From 79-D21 sp964521575 (GTDB taxonomy: Bacteria > Synergistota > Synergistia > Synergistales > 79-D21): a DNA stretch of 64,000 nucleotides. The stretch spans positions 1 through 64,000 of the forward strand of contig CAZFSR010000002.1 of NCBI GenBank assembly GCA_964521575.1. The letters run 5' to 3'. Below the pieces are notes generated by a model. That model saw only the letters and a list, made by a program, of their open reading frames with translations, made no database searches and had not been told where the DNA came from. The position numbers and the translations under genes are program-made. Positions 42,154-51,453 of the stretch are shown here, in pieces; within the stretch, counting starts at the first letter, position 1; each line of letters opens with the position of its first letter.

Positions 42154-43176
42154 ATGAAGGTTTCCACGATTTCCATAGAAGAAGCGGTCGGCCTTCCCCT
42201 GGCCCACGACCTGACCCAGATCGACGCGGCGAAGAAAACCAAGGGAGCGCGCTTCCGGAGAGGACATCTCCTCGCCCCAGAAGACCTGCCCGTGCTGAGG
42301 GAAATGGGGCGTTTGAACCTTTCCGTTCTTGACCTGGAAGAGGGGGAGGTCCACGAGGACGACGCGGCGAGAAGCCTCGCCGATGCGCTTTGCGGTGAGG
42401 GGCTCGAAATCGAGGGGCCTGAGGAGGGGCGCTGCCGCCTCGTTTCGAATTGCAGGGGCATCGCGCGTTTCGATCCTGAAACGGTGAAGAGGGTCAACCT
42501 CGACCGGGAATGGTCGTTTGGCACCTGTCCGGCGAACGCCGTCGTCAGCCCGGGTTCCACGGTGGCGGCATTCCGCATCCTGCCGCTGGCGCTGAAACGG
42601 GATTCCCTCGAGAGGGCCGTCAAGGAGTCAAGCTCCTTCTCGGTACGGCCCTTCCTGCCCCTGGAAGTCGGGCTGGTCACGACGGGAAGCGAGATCAAGG
42701 CCGGGCTCGTGAAGGACACGGTCCGCGACAAGCTTCTCCGGAAGCTGGAGGAGTTGGGGGGAAGCTTTGCGGGGCAGCGCTTGTGCGGTGATGGGGCTGA
42801 GGAGATCGAAGGAGCCGTCAGGGAGTTGCTGGCCGGAGGAGCGGATATCGTGATCTGCACCGGGGGGATGAGCGTCGACGCGGACGACCGGACTCCCGAG
42901 GCGATCCGTTCCGTTTCGAACGAAGTCCTGTTCAGGGGTGTTCCCGCCATGCCCGGGTCGAACCTCATGCTGGCCAGGGTCTCGGAAAGCTGGGTTATCG
43001 GGGCCCCGGCCTGCGTGGCGCACGACGAGAGAACTGCCCTGGACCGGCTTTTGATCGCGCTTTTCGCGGGACTGGGCGAAGAAATCGACGTGAAGAACTG
43101 GGGGATAGGGGGTCTCTGTTCCCGATGCCGGGTGTGCAACTTCCCCGACTGCGATTTCGCAAGGCTTCCCGCATGA
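42154..43176 (+). CDS. Molybdopterin-binding protein (MoeA/Mog fold) with Cys tail
   Basis: 340 residues from ATG 42154 (GAGGAGG). Central MoCF_biosynth-type fold: VGLVTTGSEIKAGLVKDTVR and ADIVICTGGMSVDADDRTPE, the molybdopterin-binding site. The C-terminus has CSRCRVCNFPDCDFARLPA, a Cys-rich motif (four Cys) that could bind iron-sulphur or zinc. This domain order resembles proteins encoded beside molybdenum hydroxylases and may carry or modify the cofactor, rather than a housekeeping MoeA (no MoeA N-terminal domains). Overlaps the next gene by ATGA. Confidence 0.8.
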   Translation: MKVSTISIEEAVGLPLAHDLTQIDAAKKTKGARFRRGHLLAPEDLPVLREMGRLNLSVLDLEEGEVHEDDAARSLADALCGEGLEIEGPEEGRCRLVSNCRGIARFDPETVKRVNLDREWSFGTCPANAVVSPGSTVAAFRILPLALKRDSLERAVKESSSFSVRPFLPLEVGLVTTGSEIKAGLVKDTVRDKLLRKLEELGGSFAGQRLCGDGAEEIEGAVRELLAGGADIVICTGGMSVDADDRTPEAIRSVSNEVLFRGVPAMPGSNLMLARVSESWVIGAPACVAHDERTALDRLLIALFAGLGEEIDVKNWGIGGLCSRCRVCNFPDCDFARLPA

Positions 43177-44276
43177 GGCTCGAAGCTGCCCTTGTCCTGG
43201 CTGCAGGGGCTTCGACCAGGATGGGGACCTGCAAGCTCCTGCAGCCTATCGGGGGACAGCCTGCCCTCCATGTTGCCGTGAAACGGTTGAGGGAAGCGGG
43301 GATATCGGACATCACGGTTGTCACCGGCTACCACGGGGACCGCATCGAACCCGAGGCGAAAGCGCTCGGATGCCGGACGGTGACCAACCCCTCCCCTGAG
43401 CGGGGCATGCTTTCATCCGTCCAGTGCGGGATTGCCGCCCAAAAGCCGCATGTCGAGGGCGTATTCCTCCTTCCGGGGGACACGCCCCTGGTCAAGGCGA
43501 GGACCTTCCAGGTCCTGGCGGGCCGTTTCGGTGAAGGGGTTGACCTCCTGATTCCTTCCTTCGGAGGCAGGTCGGGGCATCCTCCCCTCATCGGCAAGGG
43601 GCACTTCGGGGCAATTCTCGGGTGGCAGGGCGAGGGAGGGCTGAAGGGTTATTTCGATTCACTCCCGGTCCCGCCGGAGATTGTTCTCGTGGCCGACCAG
43701 GCTGTCCTGATGGACATGGATACGCCCGGGGATTACGAGGCCCTGCTCGCTTACTGGAAGGACGAGGACTGTCCCACCGAGGCGGAGTGCCTGGAATTGC
43801 TGGAACTGGCGGGAACGCCCGTAGCCGTCCGTGAACACGGGAAAGCCGTTGCCCATACCGCACGGATACTGGCCCGGGCCCTGCCGCCCGACAACAGCGT
43901 ACGGCGGAGACGGCTTGAAGCGGCAGCCCTTCTCCACGACGTGAAGAAAGGTTTTGACCCCCATCAGCACGTGGGGGCAGATTGGCTGATCCTGCAGGGA
44001 TACCCCACGCTGGCCCCACTCGTCAGGAGCCACCACGACCTGCTGCCCGCGGAGGAGAACTGGGAAAGCCGGCTTCTCTACCTTGCGGACAAGCTGACTC
44101 GGGGCACCGAGGTTGTTCCCCTCGCAAGCCGAATGGAGGCCATACGGGAACGCTTTTGCGGAGACCCTGCCGCGCTTACGGCTGCGAAATCACGCCTTGG
44201 AAAAGCCCTGGCGATTCTCGGCGAACTCGAATGCCTGTCAGGGAAAATGCTGGACGAAATTCTTGGCGAGCCATGA
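43173..44276 (+). CDS. MobA/MocA-like nucleotidyltransferase fused to HD domain
   Basis: 367 residues, ATG 43173 overlapping the previous stop. Residues 1-200 are an NTP_transf_3 domain: LVLAAGASTRMGTCKLLQPI is the nucleotide-binding loop, and GVFLLPGDTPLVKA carries the Mg-binding Asp. MocA-type enzymes attach CMP or GMP to molybdopterin. Residues 220-367 are an HD-domain: REHGKAVAHTARILARAL (His), AAALLHDVKKG (His-Asp) and LVRSHHDLLP. A transferase-phosphohydrolase fusion could both make and clear a nucleotide cofactor. It lies in the maturation operon. Confidence 0.85.
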   Translation: MRLEAALVLAAGASTRMGTCKLLQPIGGQPALHVAVKRLREAGISDITVVTGYHGDRIEPEAKALGCRTVTNPSPERGMLSSVQCGIAAQKPHVEGVFLLPGDTPLVKARTFQVLAGRFGEGVDLLIPSFGGRSGHPPLIGKGHFGAILGWQGEGGLKGYFDSLPVPPEIVLVADQAVLMDMDTPGDYEALLAYWKDEDCPTEAECLELLELAGTPVAVREHGKAVAHTARILARALPPDNSVRRRRLEAAALLHDVKKGFDPHQHVGADWLILQGYPTLAPLVRSHHDLLPAEENWESRLLYLADKLTRGTEVVPLASRMEAIRERFCGDPAALTAAKSRLGKALAILGELECLSGKMLDEILGEP

Positions 44277-44983
44277 GCCGCCTTTTCCTGCTCCGCCATG
44301 GCAGGGCCACCCCGCCTAACCAAAAGAGGCGATTTATCGGGCAGACGGATCTCCCCCTTTCCCCGGAAGGGGTGAAGGAAGCCCTTGCCGTGGGAAAGGC
44401 AATCGAAGAGATGCCCCTTGACCGTCTTTATTCGAGTGACCTTGAAAGGGCCCGTCAAACGGCGGAAGTGGTGGCCCGGTTCGTTGATGTTCCTATCCGT
44501 CTGGAGCCCTGTTTGAGGGAAATAGACTTGGGGAGCTGGGAAGGGCTGGAAATTGCGACCGTGAAACGGGCGCAGCCGGAAGCCTACGAGGCGCGGGGAT
44601 GGGATTTCGAGGGGTTCCGCCCTCCCGGGGGAGAGAGTTTTGGCGATCTAGCGAACAGGGTGCTCCCTTTTCTTACCGACCTGGCATCGTTCCCGGGCAA
44701 CGTGCTGTTGGTCGGCCATTCGGGGGTTTTCCGGGTTTTCCTGGCCTCGGTTCTCGGCATTTCGGTTCGGCAGGCTTTCCTGCTCCGGCAGGACACCGGG
44801 GCGATGCACATCCTTTCGGGTGGACAGGATCGATTTTACATCGAGAACCTGAACTGGAGTCCCAGGCTTTGCGGTGACCTTCACGGAAAAGGCTTTATGG
44901 GCAAAATGCTCGATTGTTTTGTCCAATCCTATTGGCAGCAGTGGAAGGTCTGCAGCGTGGAAAAAGAAATCTACGATTCCTAA
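44273..44983 (+). CDS. Histidine phosphatase family protein (CobC/alpha-ribazole phosphatase-like)
   Basis: 236 residues, ATG 44273 overlapping the upstream stop (ATGA). The phosphohistidine motif LFLLRHGRAT starts it; REIDLGSWEGLEIATVKRAQ and VLLVGHSGVFRVFLASVLG hold the second catalytic His and Glu/Arg residues of the branch. This group removes phosphate from small molecules such as alpha-ribazole phosphate. In a molybdenum operon the likely substrate is a nucleotide or pterin phosphate. The last ~25 residues are an extra tail with no homology that I see. A strong terminator follows. Confidence 0.8.
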   Translation: MSRLFLLRHGRATPPNQKRRFIGQTDLPLSPEGVKEALAVGKAIEEMPLDRLYSSDLERARQTAEVVARFVDVPIRLEPCLREIDLGSWEGLEIATVKRAQPEAYEARGWDFEGFRPPGGESFGDLANRVLPFLTDLASFPGNVLLVGHSGVFRVFLASVLGISVRQAFLLRQDTGAMHILSGGQDRFYIENLNWSPRLCGDLHGKGFMGKMLDCFVQSYWQQWKVCSVEKEIYDS

Positions 44984-44984
44984 T

Positions 44985-45011
44985 AGGAGGCGGAGAAAAA
45001 CTCCGCCTCCT
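44985..45011. terminator. Stem-loop between convergent operons
   Basis: AGGAGGCGGAG pairs with CTCCGCCTCCT around AAAAA, an 11-bp perfect stem. It separates the plus-strand maturation operon from the minus-strand transporter gene. A T tract is weak on both strands, so efficiency is uncertain. Confidence 0.7.
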
Positions 45012-45045
45012 TGACGTATCTATTTCCCAGCAATGCCTCCTAAAT

Positions 45046-46287
45046 CTAAAGCCTTACCGTTTCTTCAACAAGTTCCATCTTGAAACTGGGCCGCTCAAGA
45101 AGGTAGGAAACAACACTTCCCAGAACTAGAGCCCAGAAGGCTCCACCGATCTGGAACATTGTCACGTCTGCCATCGCGATGACGAAAGAAGTGAAAGCCC
45201 CAAGCACGAACCGCTTGCTTCCAAAAGCTTCGTTCAGAGCGCCGATGATGATGTTCATGAGCACAAGCCCGACCAAAAGGCTGATGATCGCCTTGGGCAG
45301 CAGATGGATCATCGACAGGGACAATGGGGCGAACAGACCCAGTGCCCCAAAAAGGATGCCGTTCCAAACCGCAGCAACGTAGCGCTTCTCCGGTTCTCCG
45401 GCGTCAGGAGCGGAGCAGAAGGCCGTCATGGGCCCGGCGATGTTCGCATTATGCCCGCCGAACCACGGGGCAACCAATCCTCCAAGGCCACTCATGATCG
45501 TCATCGCGTTGATTGGGGGATCGTATTTCTGAGAGGTGAGAACCCCTATGGCCTGCATGTTTTCCGCGGCGACGACGAGCAGGGCGAGGGGGATTCCAAT
45601 TGAGACTATGGACTGGATCGTAAACACCGGCTTGAAGAACATGGGCCTCGCAAAGCCGATCTCAATACCCTGCAGGTTGAGTTGACCCATGAATGCCGCG
45701 GCAATAATCCCGAAAACAAACGTGCCCAGCACGGGGGGAACTTTCTTGAAGACTAGTCTGGAAAGGCCGTAGCCCACAATGCCCACGAGGCACAGGAGCG
45801 GGGCTTTTTGGAAAGCCCCAATCATCCCCATGGCCCATTTGAACAGGACTCCAGCCACCATGGCCATCATGATGGGAAGAGGGATCAATGCAATCAGTTT
45901 CTTGATCCACCCTGTGATTCCCAGGAAAAGGACAAGTATCCCACTAACAAGAAAAGCACCCACCGCTTCGTTGAATGTGAAAGCCTTCAGCACGGATGCG
46001 ATCGCAAAGATTCCCGGGATAGACCAGGCTCCCACGATGGGCTTCTTATACATGAGCGCCAGGATGATCCCCACCATGGCTCCAAAGAAATAAATGCTGA
46101 AAAGCCAGCTTTCAACGACCTCCTTTGAAAGGTTCGCGGACTCTCCGGCCTTCAGCACAAGGGGAATGGCTACGAGACCGATGATGAACCCCCCTAAAAC
46201 GCCCGTGCTGACATTCGCAATATTCATATCTCTTAAGAAGCTGCGGAACCCGTCCATCAGGCCTGAAGTTTTTTCAAACGTCACCAA
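45046..46287 (-). CDS. Benzoate/H+ symporter BenE-like or purine-type transporter
   Basis: 413 residues from TTG/GTG near 46287 after GGGGGTG. About 12-14 helices; GLVAIPLVLKAG, GAWSIPGIFAIASVLKAFTF and LVVAAENMQAIGVLTSQKYD plus WFGGHNANIAGP fit the BenE/NCS2-related sulphate-transporter-like fold (AENMQA is the usual signature). It imports an aromatic or heterocyclic acid. Last gene of the minus-strand hydroxylase operon, so it is probably the uptake system for that substrate. Confidence 0.8.
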   Translation of the reverse strand: MVTFEKTSGLMDGFRSFLRDMNIANVSTGVLGGFIIGLVAIPLVLKAGESANLSKEVVESWLFSIYFFGAMVGIILALMYKKPIVGAWSIPGIFAIASVLKAFTFNEAVGAFLVSGILVLFLGITGWIKKLIALIPLPIMMAMVAGVLFKWAMGMIGAFQKAPLLCLVGIVGYGLSRLVFKKVPPVLGTFVFGIIAAAFMGQLNLQGIEIGFARPMFFKPVFTIQSIVSIGIPLALLVVAAENMQAIGVLTSQKYDPPINAMTIMSGLGGLVAPWFGGHNANIAGPMTAFCSAPDAGEPEKRYVAAVWNGILFGALGLFAPLSLSMIHLLPKAIISLLVGLVLMNIIIGALNEAFGSKRFVLGAFTSFVIAMADVTMFQIGGAFWALVLGSVVSYLLERPSFKMELVEETVRL

Positions 46288-46412
46288 TTAAAAGCACCCC
46301 CGCCTCAATAAGTTGTTTTTTAGAACCTGAAAAAGGCTAAAAAAACAGGCACGAGAATTTTCATCCAGCGCGCAATCGGAGAAACTCATTCGCTTTCCGA
46401 CCACCCGCCTTC

Positions 46413-47285
46413 CTAGGACGCCAAAGCCTTTTGATAGGCTTCCCTTACGGCATTTTTCAGGACGACTCCTACCATCTCGGTGCGGTATTCCAGGCTCGCC
46501 CGGACGTCAGCGATGGGAGAAACCCTTCTCATGGCCGCCGAAATAAGCTGAGGGAACATTCCGGTTTCCGCTCTGGAACCTTTCAACCCATCCGCGACTT
46601 CGGGGAGAAGAAGAGGCGTGGGAGCCACGGCTCCCATGGCGACCACCGCATCCGTGATCGACCCCGTTTCCAGATCCACGAGAAGTTTCACGGCACAGTT
46701 GACCGTCGCCAGGTCCATGACAACCCGGCGGCTATGCTTGACGTAGGCAGTTCCCGCAGCACCTTTTGAAGGGACGACAAATTCCCTGATGATTTCCGTC
46801 TCTTCAAGGCATGTTTTGCCCGGGCCACTAAAGAGTTCAGACATGAGTATCTTCCTGTCGCCCCCCGGCCCAGTGACCAGGACCGAAGCCCCTAGTACGA
46901 GAAGAGGCGGAGCCGTCTCCGCCGAGGGAGAGGCATTGGCGATATTCCCTCCCATGGTCGCCATGTTTCGGATCTGGACCGAGCCCACTTTGCCGGCGGC
47001 TTCCGCGAGGACAGGAGCCTTCTCTAGGACAAGGGGGCTTTCCAGGATTTCCGTGAGTTTCGCACAGGCACCGATGTGAAGTTTTCCCTCCAGGTCGACG
47101 GAAATGCCCCGCAACCCAGCAATACGGGTGATGTCGATAAGAGAGCAGTCGTCGATCGCCCCCCTTTTGGCCCTTACGATGACGTCCGTGCCACCTGCGA
47201 TGATCCTGGCGGAACCCCGATTTTCCTCCAGCAAGCCGATCGCTTCAGGCAGACTGTCTGGTGTGAAATATCCGTTGATATTCAT
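46413..47285 (-). CDS. Xanthine dehydrogenase-type FAD subunit
   Basis: 290 residues, ATG 47285. FAD-binding domain: RIIAGGTDVIVRAKRGAIDD and VGSVQIRNMATMGGNIANAS with the conserved LxxAxxxxGSxQIRNxxTxGGNI signature, then ADVRASLEYRTEMVGVVLKN near the end. It carries electrons between the iron-sulphur subunit and NAD. Start four bases from the end of the large subunit gene. Confidence 0.92.
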   Translation of the reverse strand: MNINGYFTPDSLPEAIGLLEENRGSARIIAGGTDVIVRAKRGAIDDCSLIDITRIAGLRGISVDLEGKLHIGACAKLTEILESPLVLEKAPVLAEAAGKVGSVQIRNMATMGGNIANASPSAETAPPLLVLGASVLVTGPGGDRKILMSELFSGPGKTCLEETEIIREFVVPSKGAAGTAYVKHSRRVVMDLATVNCAVKLLVDLETGSITDAVVAMGAVAPTPLLLPEVADGLKGSRAETGMFPQLISAAMRRVSPIADVRASLEYRTEMVGVVLKNAVREAYQKALAS

Positions 47286-47288
47286 GGC

Positions 47289-49628
47289 CTATTGCGCCTC
47301 CTTTTCCTTCTGTTCCCGAAGAGCGCGCAGGACGTTCTCGGCGGTCATCGGGATTTCCTTGAGGCGGACCCCGGTGGCGTTGAAAACGGCGTTGCCCAGT
47401 GCCGGTACGATCGCGATGAGCGAAGCCTCCCCGATGGATTTCGCCCCGAAGCCTGTCGTCCACTCGAAAGAGTCCACTACACCGGCATGGACCTTCGGCA
47501 CGTCCCCTGCCGTTGGAATCTGGTAGTCGAGGAAAGAAGGATTGAGAAGCTTACCGCTCTTTCCGTAACGAAGTTTTTCCATCAGGGCCCAGCCATATCC
47601 CTGGACAACACCTCCCTCGATCTGGCCCTCGACACTCAGGAGATTGATGGCCTGTCCGACGTCGTGGATCGCCCAGATGTTGGGAACCCTGACCTGGCCA
47701 GTTTCTGTGTTGACCTCGACTTCGGCGATGTGGCAGCCATAGGCATAACCGCCCGAGATGTTCCCAAACTTTTTCGCATCGGGGTAGACCACGTCCGAGG
47801 GGGGGACGAAGTACCCAAGCCCCTGCATCATCTGCCCGCCGTTATCGCAAATGTATTTCCATGAAACGTCCTGAAAGGAAGTCCTGAACGTTTCGTCCTT
47901 CGACCAGGCCACGCTCCGGTCCTTCAAGACGAGTTCTTCCGGGGGAAGGTTCATCATGATAGAAGCCGTCTCGACGAGTTTCTTCTTCAGGTCGAGTGCC
48001 GCGTTCTTTGTCGCCCCGCTCACGAGGTAGGTTCCGCGGCTCGCGAAACAGCCCAGCCCGAAGGGAACGACGTTCGTGTCGGGGTCCGGCACGAGGATGT
48101 CTTCGACATCCATCCCGAGGACCTCCGAGGCACACATGGACGTGACAGTCCTGATGCCCTGCCCCATGTCCGGTTCGTTTGAGAAGACAAAAAGTCGGCC
48201 CTGGTCGTTCAACCTCAGGAGAACCGCCGCCCCCTCGAATTCCCTGATAAAGGAGCGGTTTCCCGAAACATGGACACAGACTGCCGCACCGATCCCTCGC
48301 TTGATAGGTGAATTTTCAGTGGCGTTTTCCTTCTTGAAGGCTTCCCTCTTCTCATGGAAGCCGGAAAGACTCACGGCCTTGTCCAGGCAGGCCCGGACCT
48401 CGCAGCTGTTGGTCTTCCACCCGTGAGGGTTGGTATAGTTCGGCACAGCCAGGTTCTTCCTCCTGAGGTCGACAGGGTCGATGCCGAGTTGGTGGGCGAC
48501 CTGGTCGAAGTGCGTTTCCTGGGCATAGTGCATCTGGGCATTCCCGAAACCCCGGAAGCAGCCGGTCGGAACCTTGTTGGTGTAGACGAGGTCACAGATG
48601 GAGTGGACGACGGGAACCTGGTAGAGGATATCGATCCTGTACATGGCGGTAAGGGCGATCGGGGCCCCGTAGGAGGCATAGGCTCCGTTGTCTGCGATGA
48701 TATAGACCTTTTTAGCGAGGAACTTCCCGTCACGACTCCAGGCTGTCTTCAGCTTGAAATACATGGGCAGCCGCGGCAGGCCGCACTGGAAATCTTCTTC
48801 CCTGTCCAGCACGAAACGTACAGGCTGGCCGGCATGCTTCGCCATGAGGGCCCCAAGGGGGTGGACCTGCTGGGAGAGTTTTGCTCCGAAACCTCCACCA
48901 AAATACGGCTGGATGATCTGGACCTTTTCGACCGGAACGTTGAGAGCCACGGCATAATCCCTGCGGGACCAGGTCGCGGTCTGGATCCCCGCGTAGATAG
49001 TGACGTTGCCGCGCTGGTCCCAGACTGAGACCCCTCCCATGGGTTCCATGTAGCCCTGGTAGTGGAGATCCGTCTCGTACTCGTCCTCAAAGACAAAGTC
49101 GGCCTTCGAAAAGACTTCTTCAACGTCACCCCTTGGAATGTCGAAATGATGATTCACGTTTTTAGGGAATTCATCATGGATCAGAGGGGCACCTGGCTTC
49201 ATAGCGTCATGCAGGCTCAGAATCGCAGGAAGCGGTTCGTATTCAACCCGGATCAGCGACAATGCCTCCCGGCACGCATCCGCGTCGACCCCTACGACCG
49301 CCGCCACTTCGTCACCAACGAAGCGGACCTTGTCCCTGGCCAGGAGATACTCGTCCCTGGTGACGGGCCCCCACTTGTTCTGGTCAACATCCTTGCCCGT
49401 GATGACACATTTGACGCCAGCAACCTTTCTGGCGGCGGACGTGTCGATGTCAAGGATCTTGGCATGGGGATGGGGACTTCTCAATGCCTTGCCCACAAGC
49501 ATCCCGGGGAGCACAACGTCCGTGACGTAACGGGTTTTGCCCGTTACCTTCTCGGTTGCGTCAACGTAGGGGATCCGGGTTCCGACGACTCGGTAATCCT
49601 CTTTCTTGTGATCGTTCATTCCGGACAT
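47289..49628 (-). CDS. Xanthine dehydrogenase-type molybdenum-binding large subunit
   Basis: 779 residues from ATG 49628 (AAGGAGG upstream). Opens with YRVVGTRIPYVDATEKVTGK. Molybdopterin-binding motifs QIIQPYFGGGFGAKLSQQVH and GCFRGFGNAQMHYAQETHFD; catalytic base Glu734 in FGAKSIGEASLIAIVP (GAKxIGE motif). The enzyme hydroxylates a carbon next to a ring nitrogen or aldehyde, using water as the oxygen source. Substrate-binding residues (for xanthine: an Arg/Glu pair) could not be matched, so the substrate is open: purine, pyrimidine, nicotinate-like or other. Confidence 0.92.
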   Translation of the reverse strand: MSGMNDHKKEDYRVVGTRIPYVDATEKVTGKTRYVTDVVLPGMLVGKALRSPHPHAKILDIDTSAARKVAGVKCVITGKDVDQNKWGPVTRDEYLLARDKVRFVGDEVAAVVGVDADACREALSLIRVEYEPLPAILSLHDAMKPGAPLIHDEFPKNVNHHFDIPRGDVEEVFSKADFVFEDEYETDLHYQGYMEPMGGVSVWDQRGNVTIYAGIQTATWSRRDYAVALNVPVEKVQIIQPYFGGGFGAKLSQQVHPLGALMAKHAGQPVRFVLDREEDFQCGLPRLPMYFKLKTAWSRDGKFLAKKVYIIADNGAYASYGAPIALTAMYRIDILYQVPVVHSICDLVYTNKVPTGCFRGFGNAQMHYAQETHFDQVAHQLGIDPVDLRRKNLAVPNYTNPHGWKTNSCEVRACLDKAVSLSGFHEKREAFKKENATENSPIKRGIGAAVCVHVSGNRSFIREFEGAAVLLRLNDQGRLFVFSNEPDMGQGIRTVTSMCASEVLGMDVEDILVPDPDTNVVPFGLGCFASRGTYLVSGATKNAALDLKKKLVETASIMMNLPPEELVLKDRSVAWSKDETFRTSFQDVSWKYICDNGGQMMQGLGYFVPPSDVVYPDAKKFGNISGGYAYGCHIAEVEVNTETGQVRVPNIWAIHDVGQAINLLSVEGQIEGGVVQGYGWALMEKLRYGKSGKLLNPSFLDYQIPTAGDVPKVHAGVVDSFEWTTGFGAKSIGEASLIAIVPALGNAVFNATGVRLKEIPMTAENVLRALREQKEKEAQ

Positions 49629-49644
49629 CCTCGATGCCTCCTTC

Positions 49645-50115
49645 TCAGGCCATCTTTTCCGCGGCAAGGCGGACGGCGTCGAAGATCTTCTGGTAACCCG
49701 TGCATCGGCAGAGGTTTCCCGCAAGCCCTTCGCGAATCTGCTCGTCGGTGGGGTGCGGATGCTTTCGGAGCAGGACAAGGGTAGAGATGACGAAGCCCGG
49801 CGTGCAGAAACCGCACTGTACGGCCCCGGCCTCGACATAGGCCTCCTGGATGGGATGCAGCTTGCCACCCACGGAAAGGCCTTCGATGGTCAGGATTTCC
49901 GCCCCGTCCGCCTGTATGGCCGGCACGAGGCAAGATGTTACCGACTCCCCGTTCATGAGCACGGTACAGGCTCCGCATTCGCCCTCGCCACACCCGCACT
50001 TCGTACCGAGCTGCCCCAGGTCCTCCCGAAGAACTTCCACAAGAGTCCTGCTGGGCTTGACATCAACCTCGTAAAGGACGCCATTTACGGTCAGTGAAAT
50101 TCGTTGTCGATTCAT
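49645..50115 (-). CDS. Xanthine dehydrogenase-type iron-sulphur subunit
   Basis: 156 residues from ATG 50115, GGAGG at 50127. Two [2Fe-2S] clusters: CGCGEGECGACTVL and CGFCTPGF...CRCTGYQKI, the ferredoxin and CoxS motifs. Moves electrons from the molybdenum site. It is the first gene of its transcription unit after a terminator. Confidence 0.93.
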   Translation of the reverse strand: MNRQRISLTVNGVLYEVDVKPSRTLVEVLREDLGQLGTKCGCGEGECGACTVLMNGESVTSCLVPAIQADGAEILTIEGLSVGGKLHPIQEAYVEAGAVQCGFCTPGFVISTLVLLRKHPHPTDEQIREGLAGNLCRCTGYQKIFDAVRLAAEKMA

Positions 50116-50149
50116 GCGATTCTTCGCCTCCATTGCGATCAACTGGTGA

Positions 50150-50186
50150 GAAAAAAGAAGCGGGTGCAGTCCACCTGCACCCGCCT
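50150..50186 (-). terminator. Rho-independent terminator after the PreA-like gene
   Basis: GCGGGTGCAG and CTGCACCCGC pair around TCCAC and on the minus strand TTCTTTTTT follows. It splits the minus-strand catabolic genes into two transcription units or allows partial read-through. Confidence 0.8.
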
Positions 50187-50193
50187 CTTTGGT

Positions 50194-51414
50194 TTATCGG
50201 AAATCTCCCAGGAATACGGGCTTTGGTCCCTTCATGGAAATGGCCCCCGCAGGACAAAGGGCCGCACAAAGACCGCAGCCGTCGCATTTTGCGGGGTCGA
50301 TTGCGGAAACCTTCCTGTCACCCTCTGGGACCATCTCGATCGCGTCAAAAAAGCACCACTTCGGGCAGAGCCCGCAACCGGTGCACTTATCGGCATCAAC
50401 CTCGCTGATAGCCTTGCTTTCACGGTCTACCTTGTCCCAGGTGGTGATCTGAGGGAGAGTGATTCCTTTCAGGGAATTGATGTCCTTGATGCCGTGATCA
50501 ACGAGGTACTTCTCGACTCCCTCAAGGAAGACCGAGATCTCCCCGAACTGCCGAGTGCCATACATCAAGGCCGTGCAGGTCTGGATCGTGGTCGCTCCGC
50601 ACATCATGGCCTTGATCACATCTTCCCAGGAAAAGATGCCGTTGGTCGCGGAGATCGGCATTCCCGTGGCAGCTGCAATCTTGGCTATCCACTTAAGGGT
50701 AATGGGACGCATCCACGGGCCGCCGACACCCGCAAAACCTCCGTGTAGAAGGGGGCGCCCCGTTTCTATATCGACATCCAGGGCCGAGAACCGGTTCACA
50801 ACCGTGAACCCCGAAGCGCCCGCATCGCGACATCGCCCGGCCACATCAACTATGTTCACGGCCTCGCTGGTCAGCTTCACAAAAACGGGAATCCCCACAG
50901 CATCGCAAACCGCCCGAGTCACCTCTGCGGCAGCTTCAGGCGAGTTCCCCAGTTCCTGCCCACTCTTGTACCCAAGGTCCTTCGGGTGGGGACAGCCGAA
51001 GTTCAGTTCCATCATCGGCAGTCCTAAGTCTTCGGTCCGTTTCGCAAGTTCGCGCCAAGTCGGTAGGGAGTTGCCGGAAATGCTTCCCACAAGCGTGCAG
51101 TCCAGCTCGTCGCAGAACTTTTTGGCAATCTTCAGTTCGTTGAACCACTGGTCGGTGTCGTAGGTCGCGAGAAACTCGCAGGAATAGTTGGAATAGCTGT
51201 GGGGCCATCCTTTCTTATTGAGGACGGTGAAGCGCGGGGAAACATACTGCTGTGCCAAGGGCTCGGGGCTGAATGTCTTGGCGATGACTCCCCCGGCTCC
51301 CGACTCGGCACAGCGGCGCATGTATTCGCCGTTCTTGCTGGGAGAAGCCGAGGCTACGATCATGGGATTCTTGAACTTGACGCCGCAGTATTCCACACGG
51401 AGATTCGGTTTCAT
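50194..51414 (-). CDS. PreA-like dihydropyrimidine dehydrogenase subunit
   Basis: 406 residues from ATG 51414. N-terminal dihydroorotate-dehydrogenase-like FMN barrel (VEYCGVKFKNPMIVASASPS, ELNFGCPHPKD, VFVKLTSEAVNIVDVAGRC) and a C-terminal pair of 4Fe-4S ferredoxin motifs (CTGCGLCPKWC, CDGCGLCAALC). Domain order matches the PreA subunit that reduces uracil or thymine ring C5-C6 with electrons from PreT; here PreT is absent, so electrons may come from another donor. It points to a pyrimidine-like or related ring reduction in the pathway. Confidence 0.85.
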   Translation of the reverse strand: MKPNLRVEYCGVKFKNPMIVASASPSKNGEYMRRCAESGAGGVIAKTFSPEPLAQQYVSPRFTVLNKKGWPHSYSNYSCEFLATYDTDQWFNELKIAKKFCDELDCTLVGSISGNSLPTWRELAKRTEDLGLPMMELNFGCPHPKDLGYKSGQELGNSPEAAAEVTRAVCDAVGIPVFVKLTSEAVNIVDVAGRCRDAGASGFTVVNRFSALDVDIETGRPLLHGGFAGVGGPWMRPITLKWIAKIAAATGMPISATNGIFSWEDVIKAMMCGATTIQTCTALMYGTRQFGEISVFLEGVEKYLVDHGIKDINSLKGITLPQITTWDKVDRESKAISEVDADKCTGCGLCPKWCFFDAIEMVPEGDRKVSAIDPAKCDGCGLCAALCPAGAISMKGPKPVFLGDFR

Positions 51415-51453
51415 CTTGAACGTCACTCCTCCTTTTTTAGGTACCGCGGTCGT

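Noticed and set aside
41136..43334. Long open frame of over 700 codons on the minus strand opposite modC, xdhC-like and molybdopterin genes
   Set aside because: It runs antisense to well-supported genes with clear motifs. Its translation is rich in Arg, Pro and Ser without any domain, as expected in GC-rich antisense frames.
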